A DNA stretch of 64,000 bases, from assembly GCA_013339895.1 (NCBI GenBank), contig JABACO010000004.1:11100218-11164217 (forward strand), given 5' to 3'. Of this stretch, positions 44,581-57,164 are shown one piece after another (position 1 is the first letter of the stretch; each line of letters begins with the position of its first letter). The DNA comes from Ephydatia muelleri. Lineage: Eukaryota > Porifera > Demospongiae > Spongillida > Spongillidae. The notes beneath the pieces are model-generated. The model was not told the DNA's origin, did no database searches, and was given only the letters and a program-made list of their open reading frames with translations. Made by a program: the position numbers and the translations under genes.

Positions 44581-44584
44581 CCGG

Positions 44585-44881
44585 CATTGGCTCAGAAGTC
44601 AGAACTCGTGAGGAAACGATAGTACACTAGAAAGCCAATAGGCAATTGCATGAATTAAAATAGCGTCACTCACAGAACTAAAATCCAAGCAGCAAGTGAA
44701 ATCCAAGCAAGAAAATCCGCCGCTCTATATTTTTGCCTTTTGTAGATGGCATAATTCAACAGTTGTCTGCATTGATCGGTTTCCTCAGCTTACTCTTCAT
44801 GCTACACGAGGCCTTCTTCTAATACAAAGCAATCTGGAAAATCGTACAGACAAGAGTATTATCGACATTATGCAAGCATAG
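44585..44881. other. Spacer, possibly upstream part of the following hAT fragment
   Basis: The ORF at 44696-44881 (FCRWHNSTVVCIDRFPQLTL) has no clear domain but is in the right position to be degraded transposase sequence. Confidence 0.3.
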
Positions 44882-45263
44882 TTTTATCCAAGAGGTTCGA
44901 CTTTGGAAGAGGCAGTGGAGTGCTGATGATAATAAACCAACCTCCCTTCAGTCAACCTTTCAGAATAAAGACTGTGATCCAAACTTTTTTCCTAATATAC
45001 ACAGAATTCTGTGTCAAATGTTACTTCGTCCTGTTACCAGTGCTGGGGTAGAACGAGCAAATTTATACATTAAAAATGTGTACTGCAGCACTATGACAGA
45101 AGATAGATTGAACGCGTTAATCCTACTATTTATTCACAGAGATATTAAACTTCATTATGATGCAATTGTTGATATGTATGGCAATAGGCATCCCACAGAA
45201 TGTTGTTTGTCAACCCTCTATCATAGTGAAATATTTTATTATTATCATAATTTATCTAAATAG
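44882..45263 (+). pseudogene. hAT transposase C-terminus (52-kDa-repressor type)
   Basis: A single frame reads FIQEVRLWKRQWSADD, then FFPNIHRILCQMLLRPVTSA, GVERAN, STMTEDRLNALILLFIHRDI and VDMYGNRHP. This is the hATC domain of the group that includes ZMYM1- and 52-kDa-repressor-like transposases. The stop is at 45261-45263. The catalytic core is absent upstream, so it is a fragment, though the retained part has no disruption. Confidence 0.72.
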
Positions 45264-45829
45264 CTCAATTTTTCTTTTTTGCTCAAGGGGCTTTAAAATT
45301 TGTGAGATATAATATACAGATCAAGTAAAACATACATGTACCTGTCTACGGAAACACTATTTTGCCTCCAGGAACCAATACTTTCAATATTAAGGGTGTA
45401 ATTTAATTTTTTCTTTTAGAATCTAGTGATAGAGGATACTGAGCAAAAGTTACATATTTGTGGTTTCTGAGATTCCATTGCATGTGCATATTTAGAAAGA
45501 TAAGGTATGATTTATTTATTTGTTTTGTAAATTATCCGTCATCCGTAATAAGGGCTATTAATAATGTACAGCAAGCACCTATACTTGATCATTACTAACT
45601 AGTCCGAGATGATACTTCACTTGCGGACAACGGAATCTTGTTACAACTTTCTGATGGAGAGGGGAGCAGGGTAATGTACAAGAGGAGTCTAATGTCTATT
45701 GCACACTGCACCATGTAGTACCCGTACTGCACTGAACTTATGTTCTGTAGTCTTTAGGTAGCATGCATATTCAATTGTGTGCAAATGAGTCTACTTGCTA
45801 AGCTACTTGACAATATTATCATAATGGTG
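45264..45829. other. AT-rich intergenic stretch
   Basis: No coding or repeat structure is recognised. Confidence 0.4.
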
Positions 45830-46500
45830 AATAAATGTGCACAATAAGTTAATTATGCTTAAAGATTATAACAACTGCTACTGTTTGGCGTCGTCATAGT
45901 GCATCGGCATTTACACAGGAAATTTAAGTTGATTCGTTAGCACTTTCCACTACAGAACGACCTACGTAGGCTTGAGCCTTACATATCATTCAATCTTTGT
46001 CTGCATGTGTGCATGTGGCTAGAGCGTCAGTAACAGTACAAGTATAGCGCTCAAATTTAACTATACTTACGTGAAGGTTCGTAACGGACAGCTTTATGTC
46101 TACACATCGGAGCGCTGAGCAGTCTACCACTAGGCCAAAGAGCCTCTGCATCAGGTCCAAAGCACACTCCACCCCCTCCCATGTTATGGCATCAGGACTA
46201 ATGCTTGCTGCATGCATCGCCGCATCAGGCCTAAAAGGCCCATGTCATCTCCACCAAAACACGTCTCTGCACACAATGTGTGGTTTGTATATAGGGGCTA
46301 CATGTATAGTATGTGCTTTAAAAAACATACACAATTTGCTCTCTTAGAACTGCTATAGCTAGTAGATCCATATGTACATGTACACCTATTCAGCTAGCTA
46401 ACCACAGTTAACATAGCATACAATGAAAGAATATTGTATTTATCGTCAAGGGCAAAGTGTACATTTACAGAATGCGATGCGGCATCTTTGCCTAAGTGTT
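45830..46500 (-). repeat. Dispersed repeat, inverse copy of 22560-24330
   Basis: It shares CACAATAAGTTAATTA, CGACCTACGTAGGC, ACCACTAGGCCAAAG and CACACAATGTGTGGTTTGTA with the copy at 22.6-24.3 kb, in inverse order. It lacks the tyrosine-recombinase part, so it may be a deletion form. Confidence 0.65.
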
Positions 46501-46519
46501 CATCACCACCGGTCAGACC

Positions 46520-47210
46520 CAGGACCTATACGTGTACCAACACAGGCCTAACTTCAACCTACATAGGCCTACCCTGATCCACCTACACAGGCCTAACCTG
46601 GACCTAAATGTACCTATACAGGCCTAACCTGGACCCAAATAGATCTAGATGAACATAGAATGCTTTTCCTTGTCACCAGGGGAGAGGGGCAAAAAAAAAA
46701 GTACTCTAAAATCTATCTATACACCATCCCCCAACTTTTAAGGCTACTCAGATTTTTTTAATTTATTGCACTTAAGGTTGCGACGTAACGTAGTAGTGCT
46801 TTATAAACTGATCTCAATTTTGGAAGGCTGCTGATAATGTACCTACACAGGCCTAACCTGGACCTAAATGTACCTACACAGGCCTAACCTGGACCTAAAT
46901 GTACCTACACAGGCCTAACCTGGACCTAATGTACCTACATCGGCCTAACCTGGACAATGTGCATGTACCTACATCGGCCTAACCTGGACCTAAATGTACC
47001 TACACAGGCCTAACCTGGACCTAAATGTACCTACATCGACCTAACCTGGACAATGTGCACGTACCTACATCGGCCTAACCTGGACCTAAATGTACCTACA
47101 CAGGCCTAACCTGGACCTAAATGTACCTACACAGGCCTAACCTGGACAATGTACATGTACCTACATCGGCCTAACCTGGACCTAAATGTACATTACTACC
47201 CTGGACCTAC
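46520..47210. repeat. Minisatellite of about 30 bp units
   Basis: Units of ACCTACACAGGCCTAACCTG and GACCTAAATGT repeat about twenty times, interrupted at about 46640-46835 by unrelated sequence. The unit is the complement of the minisatellite at 22366-22550. Confidence 0.88.
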
Positions 47211-47286
47211 GTATAAGGTGTATAGGTTGTTTTTTTTTTTAAGTCAACTTCAATTTGGTAAATTGGAATTACACTGGCTTAATCTC

Positions 47287-47675
47287 TTCCGTTCCGGGGT
47301 ATACCCCGTAAATACGGGGTATACAACGTTGGGCCTGAAATGAACAAACCATACGTCCGATTTAACCGTAGCGAATGTGAGTCTTAGGGTAATTTACTAT
47401 TGTGTAAAATTTCAGCATTTAAATATATTGCATCAAAATACTGCACTGCCTTAAACAGGTGTGATTTTAAAGATCTTTGTGTAGTCATCACTTCAACATT
47501 AACCAGACCCTACCAAATCAAGTTAGAGCAAAGACTTATATTTTGGTTTGACACGCATACATTACACTATTAAATGGTGATAATACTATTATTAATGGTT
47601 ATATCATAATATCATTTAACATCATCATTTAACTCGCATTGTGCATTTTGCTCTATATCGAATATTTATACCATG

Positions 47676-47706
<31 letters not shown>

Positions 47707-48357
47707 ATTAATGGTTATACGCTGCAGTGAGGAAAATTAAAAACCTCGGTTTGGTGGTTTTGTTTTAACTATATTCAATTGCTTTGTGGTTATTGTAGCC
47801 ACCACGCGTCCTATTTGATCAGCTACAAAATGGCGGCACCATCCAGTTCAGGATTTTGAGGTTACATGACTGTGCCTCACGGAATAGGAAACATCGGAGA
47901 TAAAATATCATCGAAGGTGTCACATGACGCGCATGGCAATGTGCATGAATTGCCTTCTGGGAAACGTTTATTACAAGTACATGCAACGCGTATAACATAC
48001 AATCATGTCTTGTTGTGAGTCACTAGTGTGAATTCATGCAGCAAGCATCAGAACTAGTACTAATAAATGTCATGTTCACGTTTGTGAGGTTAAATACGAG
48101 CGCTAGCTAGTATAGTTTTGAGTTTCTTATAAAGCCGCTGGACGATGAATACAATCCTTGTACTGATAAAATGTTCGCAACGCTACAAGTCGTAGGAAAG
48201 TATTTATACTACAGTATTGTGTACCCTTGTTATTCAATCATCCCTTCATATGTTTGTAGCAGCTGCAGAATATTTGCGATGTCCTAGACCTTAATAAATC
48301 GAAAACAAATTAACGGGTATATATACCCCGTATATACGGAGTATACCCCGTACGGAA
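47287..48357. mobile_element. Unclassified inverted-repeat element with palindromic ends
   Basis: The left end TTCCGTTCCGGGGTATAC and the inverted right end TTCCGTACGGGGTATAC are extended by CCGTA-ATACGGGGTATA, so each end is itself palindromic. The 1071 bp between holds a run of about 30 A (47675-47704) and no ORF with a domain. No target duplication was evident in the flanks, so the superfamily is unknown. Confidence 0.6.
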
Positions 48358-48596
48358 CTAGCACCATTAAGTGCATTCTTAAGTGAAATGCATTCGATTC
48401 ACCAACAATACGAAGCCATCATGAGTATATATAAACTCTAAACCAAGATTATGGCTTCATATAGGATGGTTATGCGTAGGACGCGAGCCTGGAGATTAAA
48501 CATTAATATGGCGCGCTTTATTTACATGTATTTCGCAATACATAATCGATATGCCACTGCTAAACTATACTACTACAGTACATACTGGTAATAGAC

Positions 48597-49601
48597 CAGC
48601 GGCGGATCCAGGATTTCTGGAAGGGGGGGTCTAATAACTATATTCACAAGCGGGGGTGGGTACTGGAGGGGGCGTGCCCCCTCCCGTAACAGCTAGGGGG
48701 TCTGGGGCGAAGCCCCAGCCGCTTTTTCACTTTTGCGTTCATTTAGCATGAAAATAAGCATACTTTGAAAGTGTATTCAATATTGATAGAGCTCTAGCAA
48801 GCGCAATATTCGAATTGATTAATATACGCGTGTAGAAGCCTGCGTGATAGAAAACTCTACGCAAAGCCATTGTGACCGTATTCTGGTCTAAACAACACAC
48901 ACGTTTTACCTTTAATAGTATTATATACCTACTTGATTTAGCTCTACCTGTTTCCTAAGATAAACTATCTTCTTTTGATCGCTTACTTCTTGCTCGCACC
49001 ATTCCATCGCGCTGCAGTAATACTAATTAAACACGCTTGGAGGGCCTTGGCTTTAGACCCCCCCCCCCACACACACACACACTCACACACACTTTGGGTC
49101 GAATGCTAACTCGCTAATCAGTTCACTCACGTTCACAATCATGCGTGAGTCAACGTGGTCGTGGATAAGGATAGCGAATAGAAAACTCTACGCAAAGCCA
49201 ATTGTGACCGTATTCTGGTCTAAACGACACACACGTTTTACCTTTATATTATATACCTACTTGATTTAGCTCTACCTGTTTCCTGAGGTAAACTATCTTC
49301 TTTTGATCGCTTACTTCTTGCTCGCACTTCCATCGCGCAGCAGTAATACTAATTAAACACGCTTGGAGGGCCTTGGCTTTAGACCCCCCACACACACACA
49401 CACACATACACACACACACACTCACACACACTTTGGGTCGAATGCTAACTCGCTAATCAGTTCACTCACGTTCACTGAACGCTTCGTTTTTCAACTCGTC
49501 AATCATGTAATTAATTATTCATAAGTTAATTTATTCATAGCTGGTCGGGCCGAGGGGGGGGTCTTTAGACCCCTTAGACCCCCCCCCTGGATCCGCCACT
49601 G
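48597..49601. mobile_element. CAGYGGCGGATC small inverted-repeat element, copy 2
   Basis: The 1005 bp element has ends CAGCGGCGGATCCAGG and CAGTGGCGGATCCAGG (inverted), with ATAGA on both sides (48591-48595, 49602-49606; one extra C on the left). Internally a unit of about 320 bp is tandemly duplicated: ACTCTACGCAAAGCCA starts at about 48851 and again at about 49182, each unit ending in a CA repeat. It has no coding domain. Confidence 0.72.
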
Positions 49602-49606
49602 ATAGA

Positions 49607-50080
49607 TTATTTCTAATAAATGCTCTCCTTGTGAAGGGCACTATTATTACATCCGATTCGAACCTAACTAATCACAGAATCACACTGTCAACATATCGAT
49701 ATCGAGTACGTGGATGGAACCACACAACTACGCTTAAAGTTTCTCACCTTATTATATTAGCGTTGCTGTTGTGTTAATCATTTAATAACTGGAGGTGTCG
49801 CATTGTACATGTACATGTGATCACATTTGCAACACCAAATCCAACCAAATGCAATGGCTGCTTGTTTGTTTCTCTGACACTCGATTCAGCTACGTGTAGG
49901 CCTATTGGATCCGCTAACATAAAAATGTGATATACGAAGTGTTGCCAGCGTACGTAGATATCTGAGCAGCCGGTCGAGGTATATGCAGCCTACACTAAAG
50001 AGTAAAGTTATCAAAGAGTGCCCTTCACTCTTTCGCTCGCTTCACTCCAGCTTCACTTCGCTCATACTATGTATCCCAGT
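49607..50080. other. Intergenic stretch
   Basis: No gene or repeat terminus is recognised. Confidence 0.4.
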
Positions 50081-51234
50081 TAGGGTGTGTAACCGGTTAT
50101 GAGGTTATTCGGGTTATTCGGATATTCGCAAAAACCTATCCGTTCGAATAGCAACTTAGCATTACTCGGAAAAATCGATTAGTGAATTTTATCTATTCGA
50201 AATAACCGGTTAATGTTTCTCCATTCGGAGGTACTTAGGTATTCGTCGTCAGCATCGACAATTCGTCCATTATTCGAATATCTTTTTATAACGATATCCG
50301 GATATGATTTTCAATTGATAATTAGAGTTATACTACGTCACTGTTGTTTTTACTATTTATACATACATAACGACATCGGAAGCAATCAATAATTGAGTAA
50401 ATAGATAGTAATATAATACAAAATATTTAATGTGCATCAATTGGGGATACAAAATATACAGCGTGTACTAGCTCAGTGCTGTTATCGTCGTCTTCACGTA
50501 AGTTCATTAGTATATGCCACGAGTTGTTATATGTAGTAGCAATAAATTTATGTACCAGTACTAGTATTGCATTGTTTTATTGTACAGTGGTACCGAAGTG
50601 AACATATCTGAGTATTGCGCTAGCGAGTGAAACAGAATGACAGACTTCTCACCCACTTCAAGTAAGTATGCACGCTCTGTTTGAGTATGTGGAGGAATTA
50701 GAGAGCATTATTAATGGAAAATTTCATATGCATTTAGCGAGAACGGGAATGGAGTATTGTGGGATGATTGTAAGTGGAGTACGTGATTGTAGGTGATGTG
50801 GGGTGAGTTTATAATGGTGATGTCTGGTCTCCGTGGTTAGTGTTGGATACATTACTATGGATATGTACAAGTGCATGGTAAAGACATACAATTTATTAAA
50901 CTCTATTTGGCAAACACATGCATTGCTACTGTAGACCTTTGTGTCTCTGTGTTTTCAACTGACATGCATAGCTCTATTTTGGGTGCAAGACCAGGTGGAT
51001 TTCTGTGCAGACATGAATTATCTTCTGAGTGTGCACTCCACAAGCAAAATAACCTGAATAACCTAGGTATTCGGCAGGAAATTTGGCAAAACCTATTCGG
51101 AAAAATCGATTTTGTTTTTTAAACTATTCGGAAAAATCGATTTTCAGATCCACAAAAACCTGAAAAATCGATTAGTGTTTTAAAAGTATTCGGAAAAATC
51201 GATTTTCATTATGCAGGGGAGGTTACACACCCTA
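50081..51234 (+). mobile_element. TAGGGTGTG non-autonomous hAT-type element, copy D
   Basis: This 1154 bp copy has intact termini and is nearly identical to copies A-C, with MTDFSPTS and the splice donor retained. Unlike the other three its flanks do not match: ATCCCAGT on the left and TCTCTGAG on the right. This suggests recombination between copies or a flank deletion after insertion. Confidence 0.92.
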
Positions 51235-54200
51235 TCTCTGAGACACAGGTTTTGTTTTTGGATAAGCGTAGTCAATTCCGTTTTGCGACTCAGTGATATG
51301 CGATACTTCAATAGAGCATTTCCCGATGAAAAACAGGATCGAGTCATTCAACGATCGATGTTTTGTAAGCTTTCTAGATTTTTAAAGTTGTATATGCTTG
51401 GCAAAACTGCAGGGGCCTTACCCTGTTACTTTTAAAAAGTGGGCGTAACTTGAGTCGTCTGCCTAACAGCAAAGCAAGTTACTGCTGTTTATAGATTTAT
51501 AAAGTCGTCGGATCCACTGACCTTATGAAAGACTTATCTCGCGCTTGAGGCCAGCCAACACGTAAGGGGACACTACAAAACAACGAGTCATTTTGGTATC
51601 CAGGGTGGCAATGAAGGCGATTTCAAAATCTCTCTCCTATTGCCTCCCACACATACATACCCCCCCAGCCCATATGGCACACATTGGTGTAGCGTCGGCT
51701 GTGCACGACTCCTAACATAGATTACCTTCACAAACATACAACCTCCAATATATAATCGACTTTACACACACATGCACACAGAGCAGGGGCCAGCTACCTA
51801 TAGCTAATTTAGTTTTTACCTACAGGTGGTGGGCCCACACCACCTCAGGGGAGAAAACCTTCACAAACTGCTCTGGACAAAACAACACACAAACAGAACA
51901 CAACTGGCATCATGAGTTTCCTGGTTGGAGTCTTGGAGTTTTCATCTGTGCAATCCTGTTTGTCAAGGAACATATCTGATTCCAATATGAAAAATACAAT
52001 TCAAAATTCATAGGTAACGTTTACAGGTAACCGTGCACTGCGACCTAGACTTCCCGCTCCCAAGGCTAATATACCCTCCACCATGTGGCGATGCTCACAT
52101 GCCTCACACCTATGTCATGTGTACCCAATTCACAACGTTCAAACGACATAAACGTTTATGTTTCTTCACGCGGCGAGCAGGGACTAGTGAACCTCTATTG
52201 AAACAGCCGTGGTACCCTGTGCTTGCAACTTTAGGCACTTCGATGTCGATGATGTCATGTGATGGTTTTCTGAATGACTATTTTAAAAGCCAATTTCATA
52301 GTGCTGCAGTTTAGGAACTGCATTGTAATATTGTTTATTTTTTGTCATGTGTGCGTTGCCATCTTCAATGGTGCTTATTGCTTAAAAGTTCAAATGTGTT
52401 ATGTTCTAACAATCCTGTTATGTACAACAATGTGTAAGTAGTGAATTACACATTTTATGATAAAAACATCATTCTCTAATGCAGAATGAACTGACACGAA
52501 CTGCTGGAAAAATTGAAGCGTTGAACTATATCTTGCAAAAGATTGATAGTTCACGAAAAATTTGCGACCTGATGTTTTTATAAAGGTACACTTTCCAACG
52601 ATAATGGGAAGACAGAGGCAATGACGTGAAAGAACCTGTCAAACAATGTGCACTATATTTAGTTTTTACTTATGTTAGTAATGTAGGCTTGAATAAGGTC
52701 CATGTTTCCTTTTGTATAGAAATCACTGCAAAGAAAATCTCTTCTTTACAAAGTGGAATAAACGAAGTGTTGTGATGAAAAGACCCCATGGGTTCTAGCA
52801 GTAGCCCTCCAAAGCATTGATGCATTTAACAATTAATGATGAGAATATTTGGTAAGAACAACTTCACGTTAAATACTAGCACCATAACACAGGCATACCA
52901 CTGAATGTTGTTCTTGTAGACTATTTCTTTCACAAACAATTGATGCAATAGTTATGGTAACATTTATAAATTGCAGCAAACTGTGTAATCTACCATGCCT
53001 CACAACTTGACAATGTCCTCACCATCTCTCTTAACAGCAATCAGATGATGACCATCTCCCTAAAACATCACCAATATTAAATCCTACCTCATCAATATTG
53101 CCCCCATCCCTTCTTTATCACCACCACTACTATCACCAATATCACATCATCATCAAATCATCATCGTCATTATCACCAGCTGAGAGACAAAAGAATGAAA
53201 CAGCGAATGGGATTGAAGTAAGAAACAACAAAATAATACAGGGCTACTGAAAAATATCTCCAATCTTGCTGCGGAATTCAGTTTTGTAAGCACTTAGTTG
53301 CACACCATTGCTGTTGCAAGGTACATCGAAGACTCCGTACAAATGCTCACTGAGTTGTGCTTTTATCTGTGACCAGGAATGCCTTCAACATGTTTGACAG
53401 TACTCCACACAAGCTTTGTTGACCTAATGCAACAGCTCCACAGCAGTGTCAAATTCTATTGAGTTTGAAGTAAGACCTTCATAAACAAATTCATATCATT
53501 GCGGTGTAAGTAAAGTGCTTTATTTCGTTCCATACTAATGAGGCTTGCTGCGTCCTGCACACAGTCATCGTTATTTGACGTCTCAAAAATGACATATTTG
53601 CGTGCAACCATGGGATATCAGGTTTGGCATTGATGCATATCCATTATGATATGTATCTAAACGTGGAAGTATGAATAAATTTCATCCTCGTCGGATGCTT
53701 CTGGATCTCCATGATGAGTTGTGTATCACATGACTCTCGTGCATGTAAATTATATCAAAATCGTTTTAAATGGGTCATTTTCATTCTCTTGGAAACTCTG
53801 CCATGCGTATAACAAACTATACATCAGTATTTTTCATTCATCACACAGAAAATGTACACTCGCCGTCGCAGAGTACGTGCTCGTACATACCATGCTGGTA
53901 ACAAACTCATTTTCGCTGCTTCTTGGTTCCTATACTAGTCGACTATACATAGAATAAAATAGCATTATCGTTAATAATATCTGCACGTTGAGAATTCATA
54001 TTTCTGCCGTCATAATTTTTTTTTTCATAGCATTACAAAAATTCCCTGTGACAAAATCAAAGAATTTCATGACTTCATGATGATAAAGTTGCAGAACTTC
54101 AATGGGTAGCTTTACAGCACTCCACCATGCCCTCTGAGGGGTACCAATGGGTAGCTTTACAGCACTCCACCATGCCCTCTGAGGGGTACCCCACTCCCGC

Positions 54201-54480
54201 ACCCTACCCCAATTCCTGGAACCCCCCCCCCCCCCCCCCCCCCCCAATCCATTGCTGTACTGTGGGCACGGGGTTTGACGTATTTACGATCATTTCATTA
54301 GCGCTTTTACATCATCACTTGGCATGAATATGATTACTGGTTACCCTGAAATGTATAAGGATGATCCTGTACTTCATTCAATAACCATCTACTTGAATAC
54401 CATATGACAAACACATAAGGAACCAACCAATCAGAACTGAAACACTGACACATCTGAATTCAATGCAACCAGAAGAGCTG
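51235..54480. other. Intergenic stretch with possible terminal exon and simple repeats
   Basis: No recognisable protein domain is seen. At 52484-52582 a good acceptor (TTCTCTAATGCAG) precedes a 33-residue frame starting NELTRTAGKIEALNYILQKI and ending in TAA, which could be a last exon, but no upstream exon is identified. The ORF at 52033-52314 has no domain. A 45-bp segment (GGGTAGCTTTACAGCACTCC and following) is duplicated in tandem at about 54104-54192, next to a poly-C tract at 54223-54246. Confidence 0.35.
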
Positions 54481-54599
54481 GTCCCGTTACCATGGCACCT
54501 CCACGTGCTGGTCCCGTTACCATGGCACCTCCACGTGCTGGTCCCGTTACCATGGCACCTCCACGTGCTGGTCCCGTACCTTGGCACCTCCACGTGCCG
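54481..54599. repeat. 30-bp minisatellite at the end of the DCAF4-like gene
   Basis: Three exact 30-bp units starting GTCCCGTTACCATGGCACCT are followed by a fourth, variant unit one base shorter. On the minus strand the array overlaps the end of the DCAF4-like reading frame, and the shorter unit shifts it into a TAA at 54547-54549. Confidence 0.9.
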
Positions 54600-57074
54600 A
54601 GGAAGGATCCTCGCACATGCCCAGGAAAGGAACACACGAGTACCCCAGACCTAGCTCCGAGGTCTTCAGAGGCGCCAGCACACTCTGTAATTGCCCAGAA
54701 GCCATGGACCACACCGCACCGCTACAATCAGAGCCAGCTGAAGGACCAATGGAAGAAAGCGCAGATTATACAGCATCCCTCTCTCCATCTCCTCTCTCCA
54801 CCCCTTCATACTTCCACCCCCTCCATACCTCACCCTCTCATCCATCACCTCTCCCATACTCTCTCCCTCACTCCACACCTCCCCCTCTCCATCACCTCCA
54901 CCCCTCTCCATCACCTCCACCCCTCTCCATCACTCCACCCCTCTCCATCACTTCCACCCCTCTCCATCACCTCCACCCCTCTCCATCACTTCTACCCCTC
55001 TACCAATCATGAAGCCCCTCCCACCACCACCATCCCCATCACCTGCAATAAGAGTGGATTGAAAATGGTCCAATAGCATGGAACAGCGTCTGTAGTCGTT
55101 CACATGCTCTCTGAAGTGTCTCACTTTCTGCCTCAATCGCAAGTCCCACACACTCAGCTGAAAATGAAGACAGAATTGGACACAACTTACTTTCATGATA
55201 AACATGCCGCAAAGTATAGGAATTGTAACTGATAATTAATTTTCTTAGTGTCATAGACCTAGGAAAATTAGACCTATTGAAACACATAGCAAATGGACCA
55301 GGCTCTCTCCAATCAAAGAGGCACACTGTTCATCATCATACTGCCAAGGGTACACTTTATCGTTTTTTCCTTGTTAACTAAAATTTGTCGGTGTGCAAAA
55401 TTATTGTGGAAGTCTTTTACTCTCGCAAATTTGGCCAATATGTTGAATTTTGACACAAAATTAAATTTCTACATTTTACGTTGCATCTATTGTACCTTGG
55501 AGTTAAAAGCACTTGAAAGGAGATAGGTGGAGTCAGCGAGTGGCTGCAGGGCAACAACACTGGACCTCATGGCATCCTCACAGCAAGTGATGGCTGGTCG
55601 TGCTGATCTGATGTCCCACATCTGTATGTGACCACTCCTGTGGCCCGCATAGAGGAGGGAGGAGCCCTGTGGAAGAGGGGAGAGGAGGGAGGAGAGGAGG
55701 GAGGAGGGAAAGGGGAAGGAGAGAGGGGGAGGAGAAAAAGGTGAAAGAGATGGAGGTGAGGGCGAGAAAGTGGAAGAGAGAAGGAGAAAGAGTAGAAAAT
55801 GGGGAGGTCAGAGAGGAAAAGAGTAGGAAGAGGGAGGAGAGATGAGGACGGAGAAGAAGAGCATGTGGCAGCCATGTTACGTCAAACCTGAGAGGCAAAC
55901 GACAATGAGAGGACAGAACTGTGGACTGGGGACCGGTAGCGACCACTTATTGCCCTGTTCTGAAGGGTGACCAACTCCACACTGCCATTCTCTAACCCTG
56001 ATCGGTGCAAAGTATGTGTTAGTCCTCACATGAATGACACATGTATGTCCAAGTAATTACACTACACAAGACACACATAAACAAGTAAATACACATGCAC
56101 ACATACATACATAAAAAAGTAAACACACATGCACACACACATACATAAACAAGTAAACACACATGCACACACACACACGTACCTACAGCAGCACTGTGAC
56201 TGGAGAAGGTGTGGCCACAGTGGTTCCACGTGATAGCACAGACAGGCCATCCCACACCAACGTTCGCGACTGAACTCCACCCTCCAAATGTACACACATC
56301 AGACACGTTACAGATAAGCACACATGACACATGTAGATGCATGTACGGAGTCCAAATTAAACTACACACGCTATGCTGTATTACATTACACATACAAACA
56401 CATCCATACATTCATTACACTCATTACGCATGTATAAACATTTCATTTATACATGTACACAAGGCATGAAATAACTGCATACAGCACAATGTACGTGCAC
56501 ACACACAATATGCATACACACATGCAGCAAATACACACGTCTTTCGATGATCGATGACATATCCATACCAAGGTTCAGTGAGGCCTGGGGATCATTGCTT
56601 CTATGCACAAAGCACAAATGATGGTCCTGCAAAAACCTGTTCCAATAGATACACACACACACACACACACGCACACACACACACACATGCACACACATAC
56701 ATGCACACACACACACATGCACACACACACATGCGTACACACATACATGCACACACACACACACACACCACAAACATGCACACATATGGACATACACCAC
56801 ACACACACACACGCCACTGTAAGACAACACAACACACGCAGTACACTACAACCAGTGAACATACAGAAGGAGGTCTTTGGCGTCCACAGAGACAGCATCC
56901 AGACCAGTCCCAGGCTGCAAGCAGCAAAGACAATGGCTTCAACACACCAGGACAACAACAGCCCACATAAGAATACTGCCCACTCCCTTACTTACTATGC
57001 TAGTGGTAGCTGGCAACTCATAGGAGAGCTCAACCCTGTCACACCCCATGTTCAGCAAACTTACAACCTCCAAG

Positions 57075-57164
<90 letters not shown>

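Noticed and set aside
54492-55076. 194-residue Pro/Ser/His-rich plus-strand ORF
   Set aside because: It spans the 30-bp minisatellite and a CTCCATCAC-type simple repeat, antisense to exons of the DCAF4-like gene.
55567-55946. Ser/Leu/Pro-rich ORFs on the minus strand
   Set aside because: They read through a purine-rich intron of the DCAF4-like gene; only the parts at 55496-55666 and 55888-55997 are exonic.
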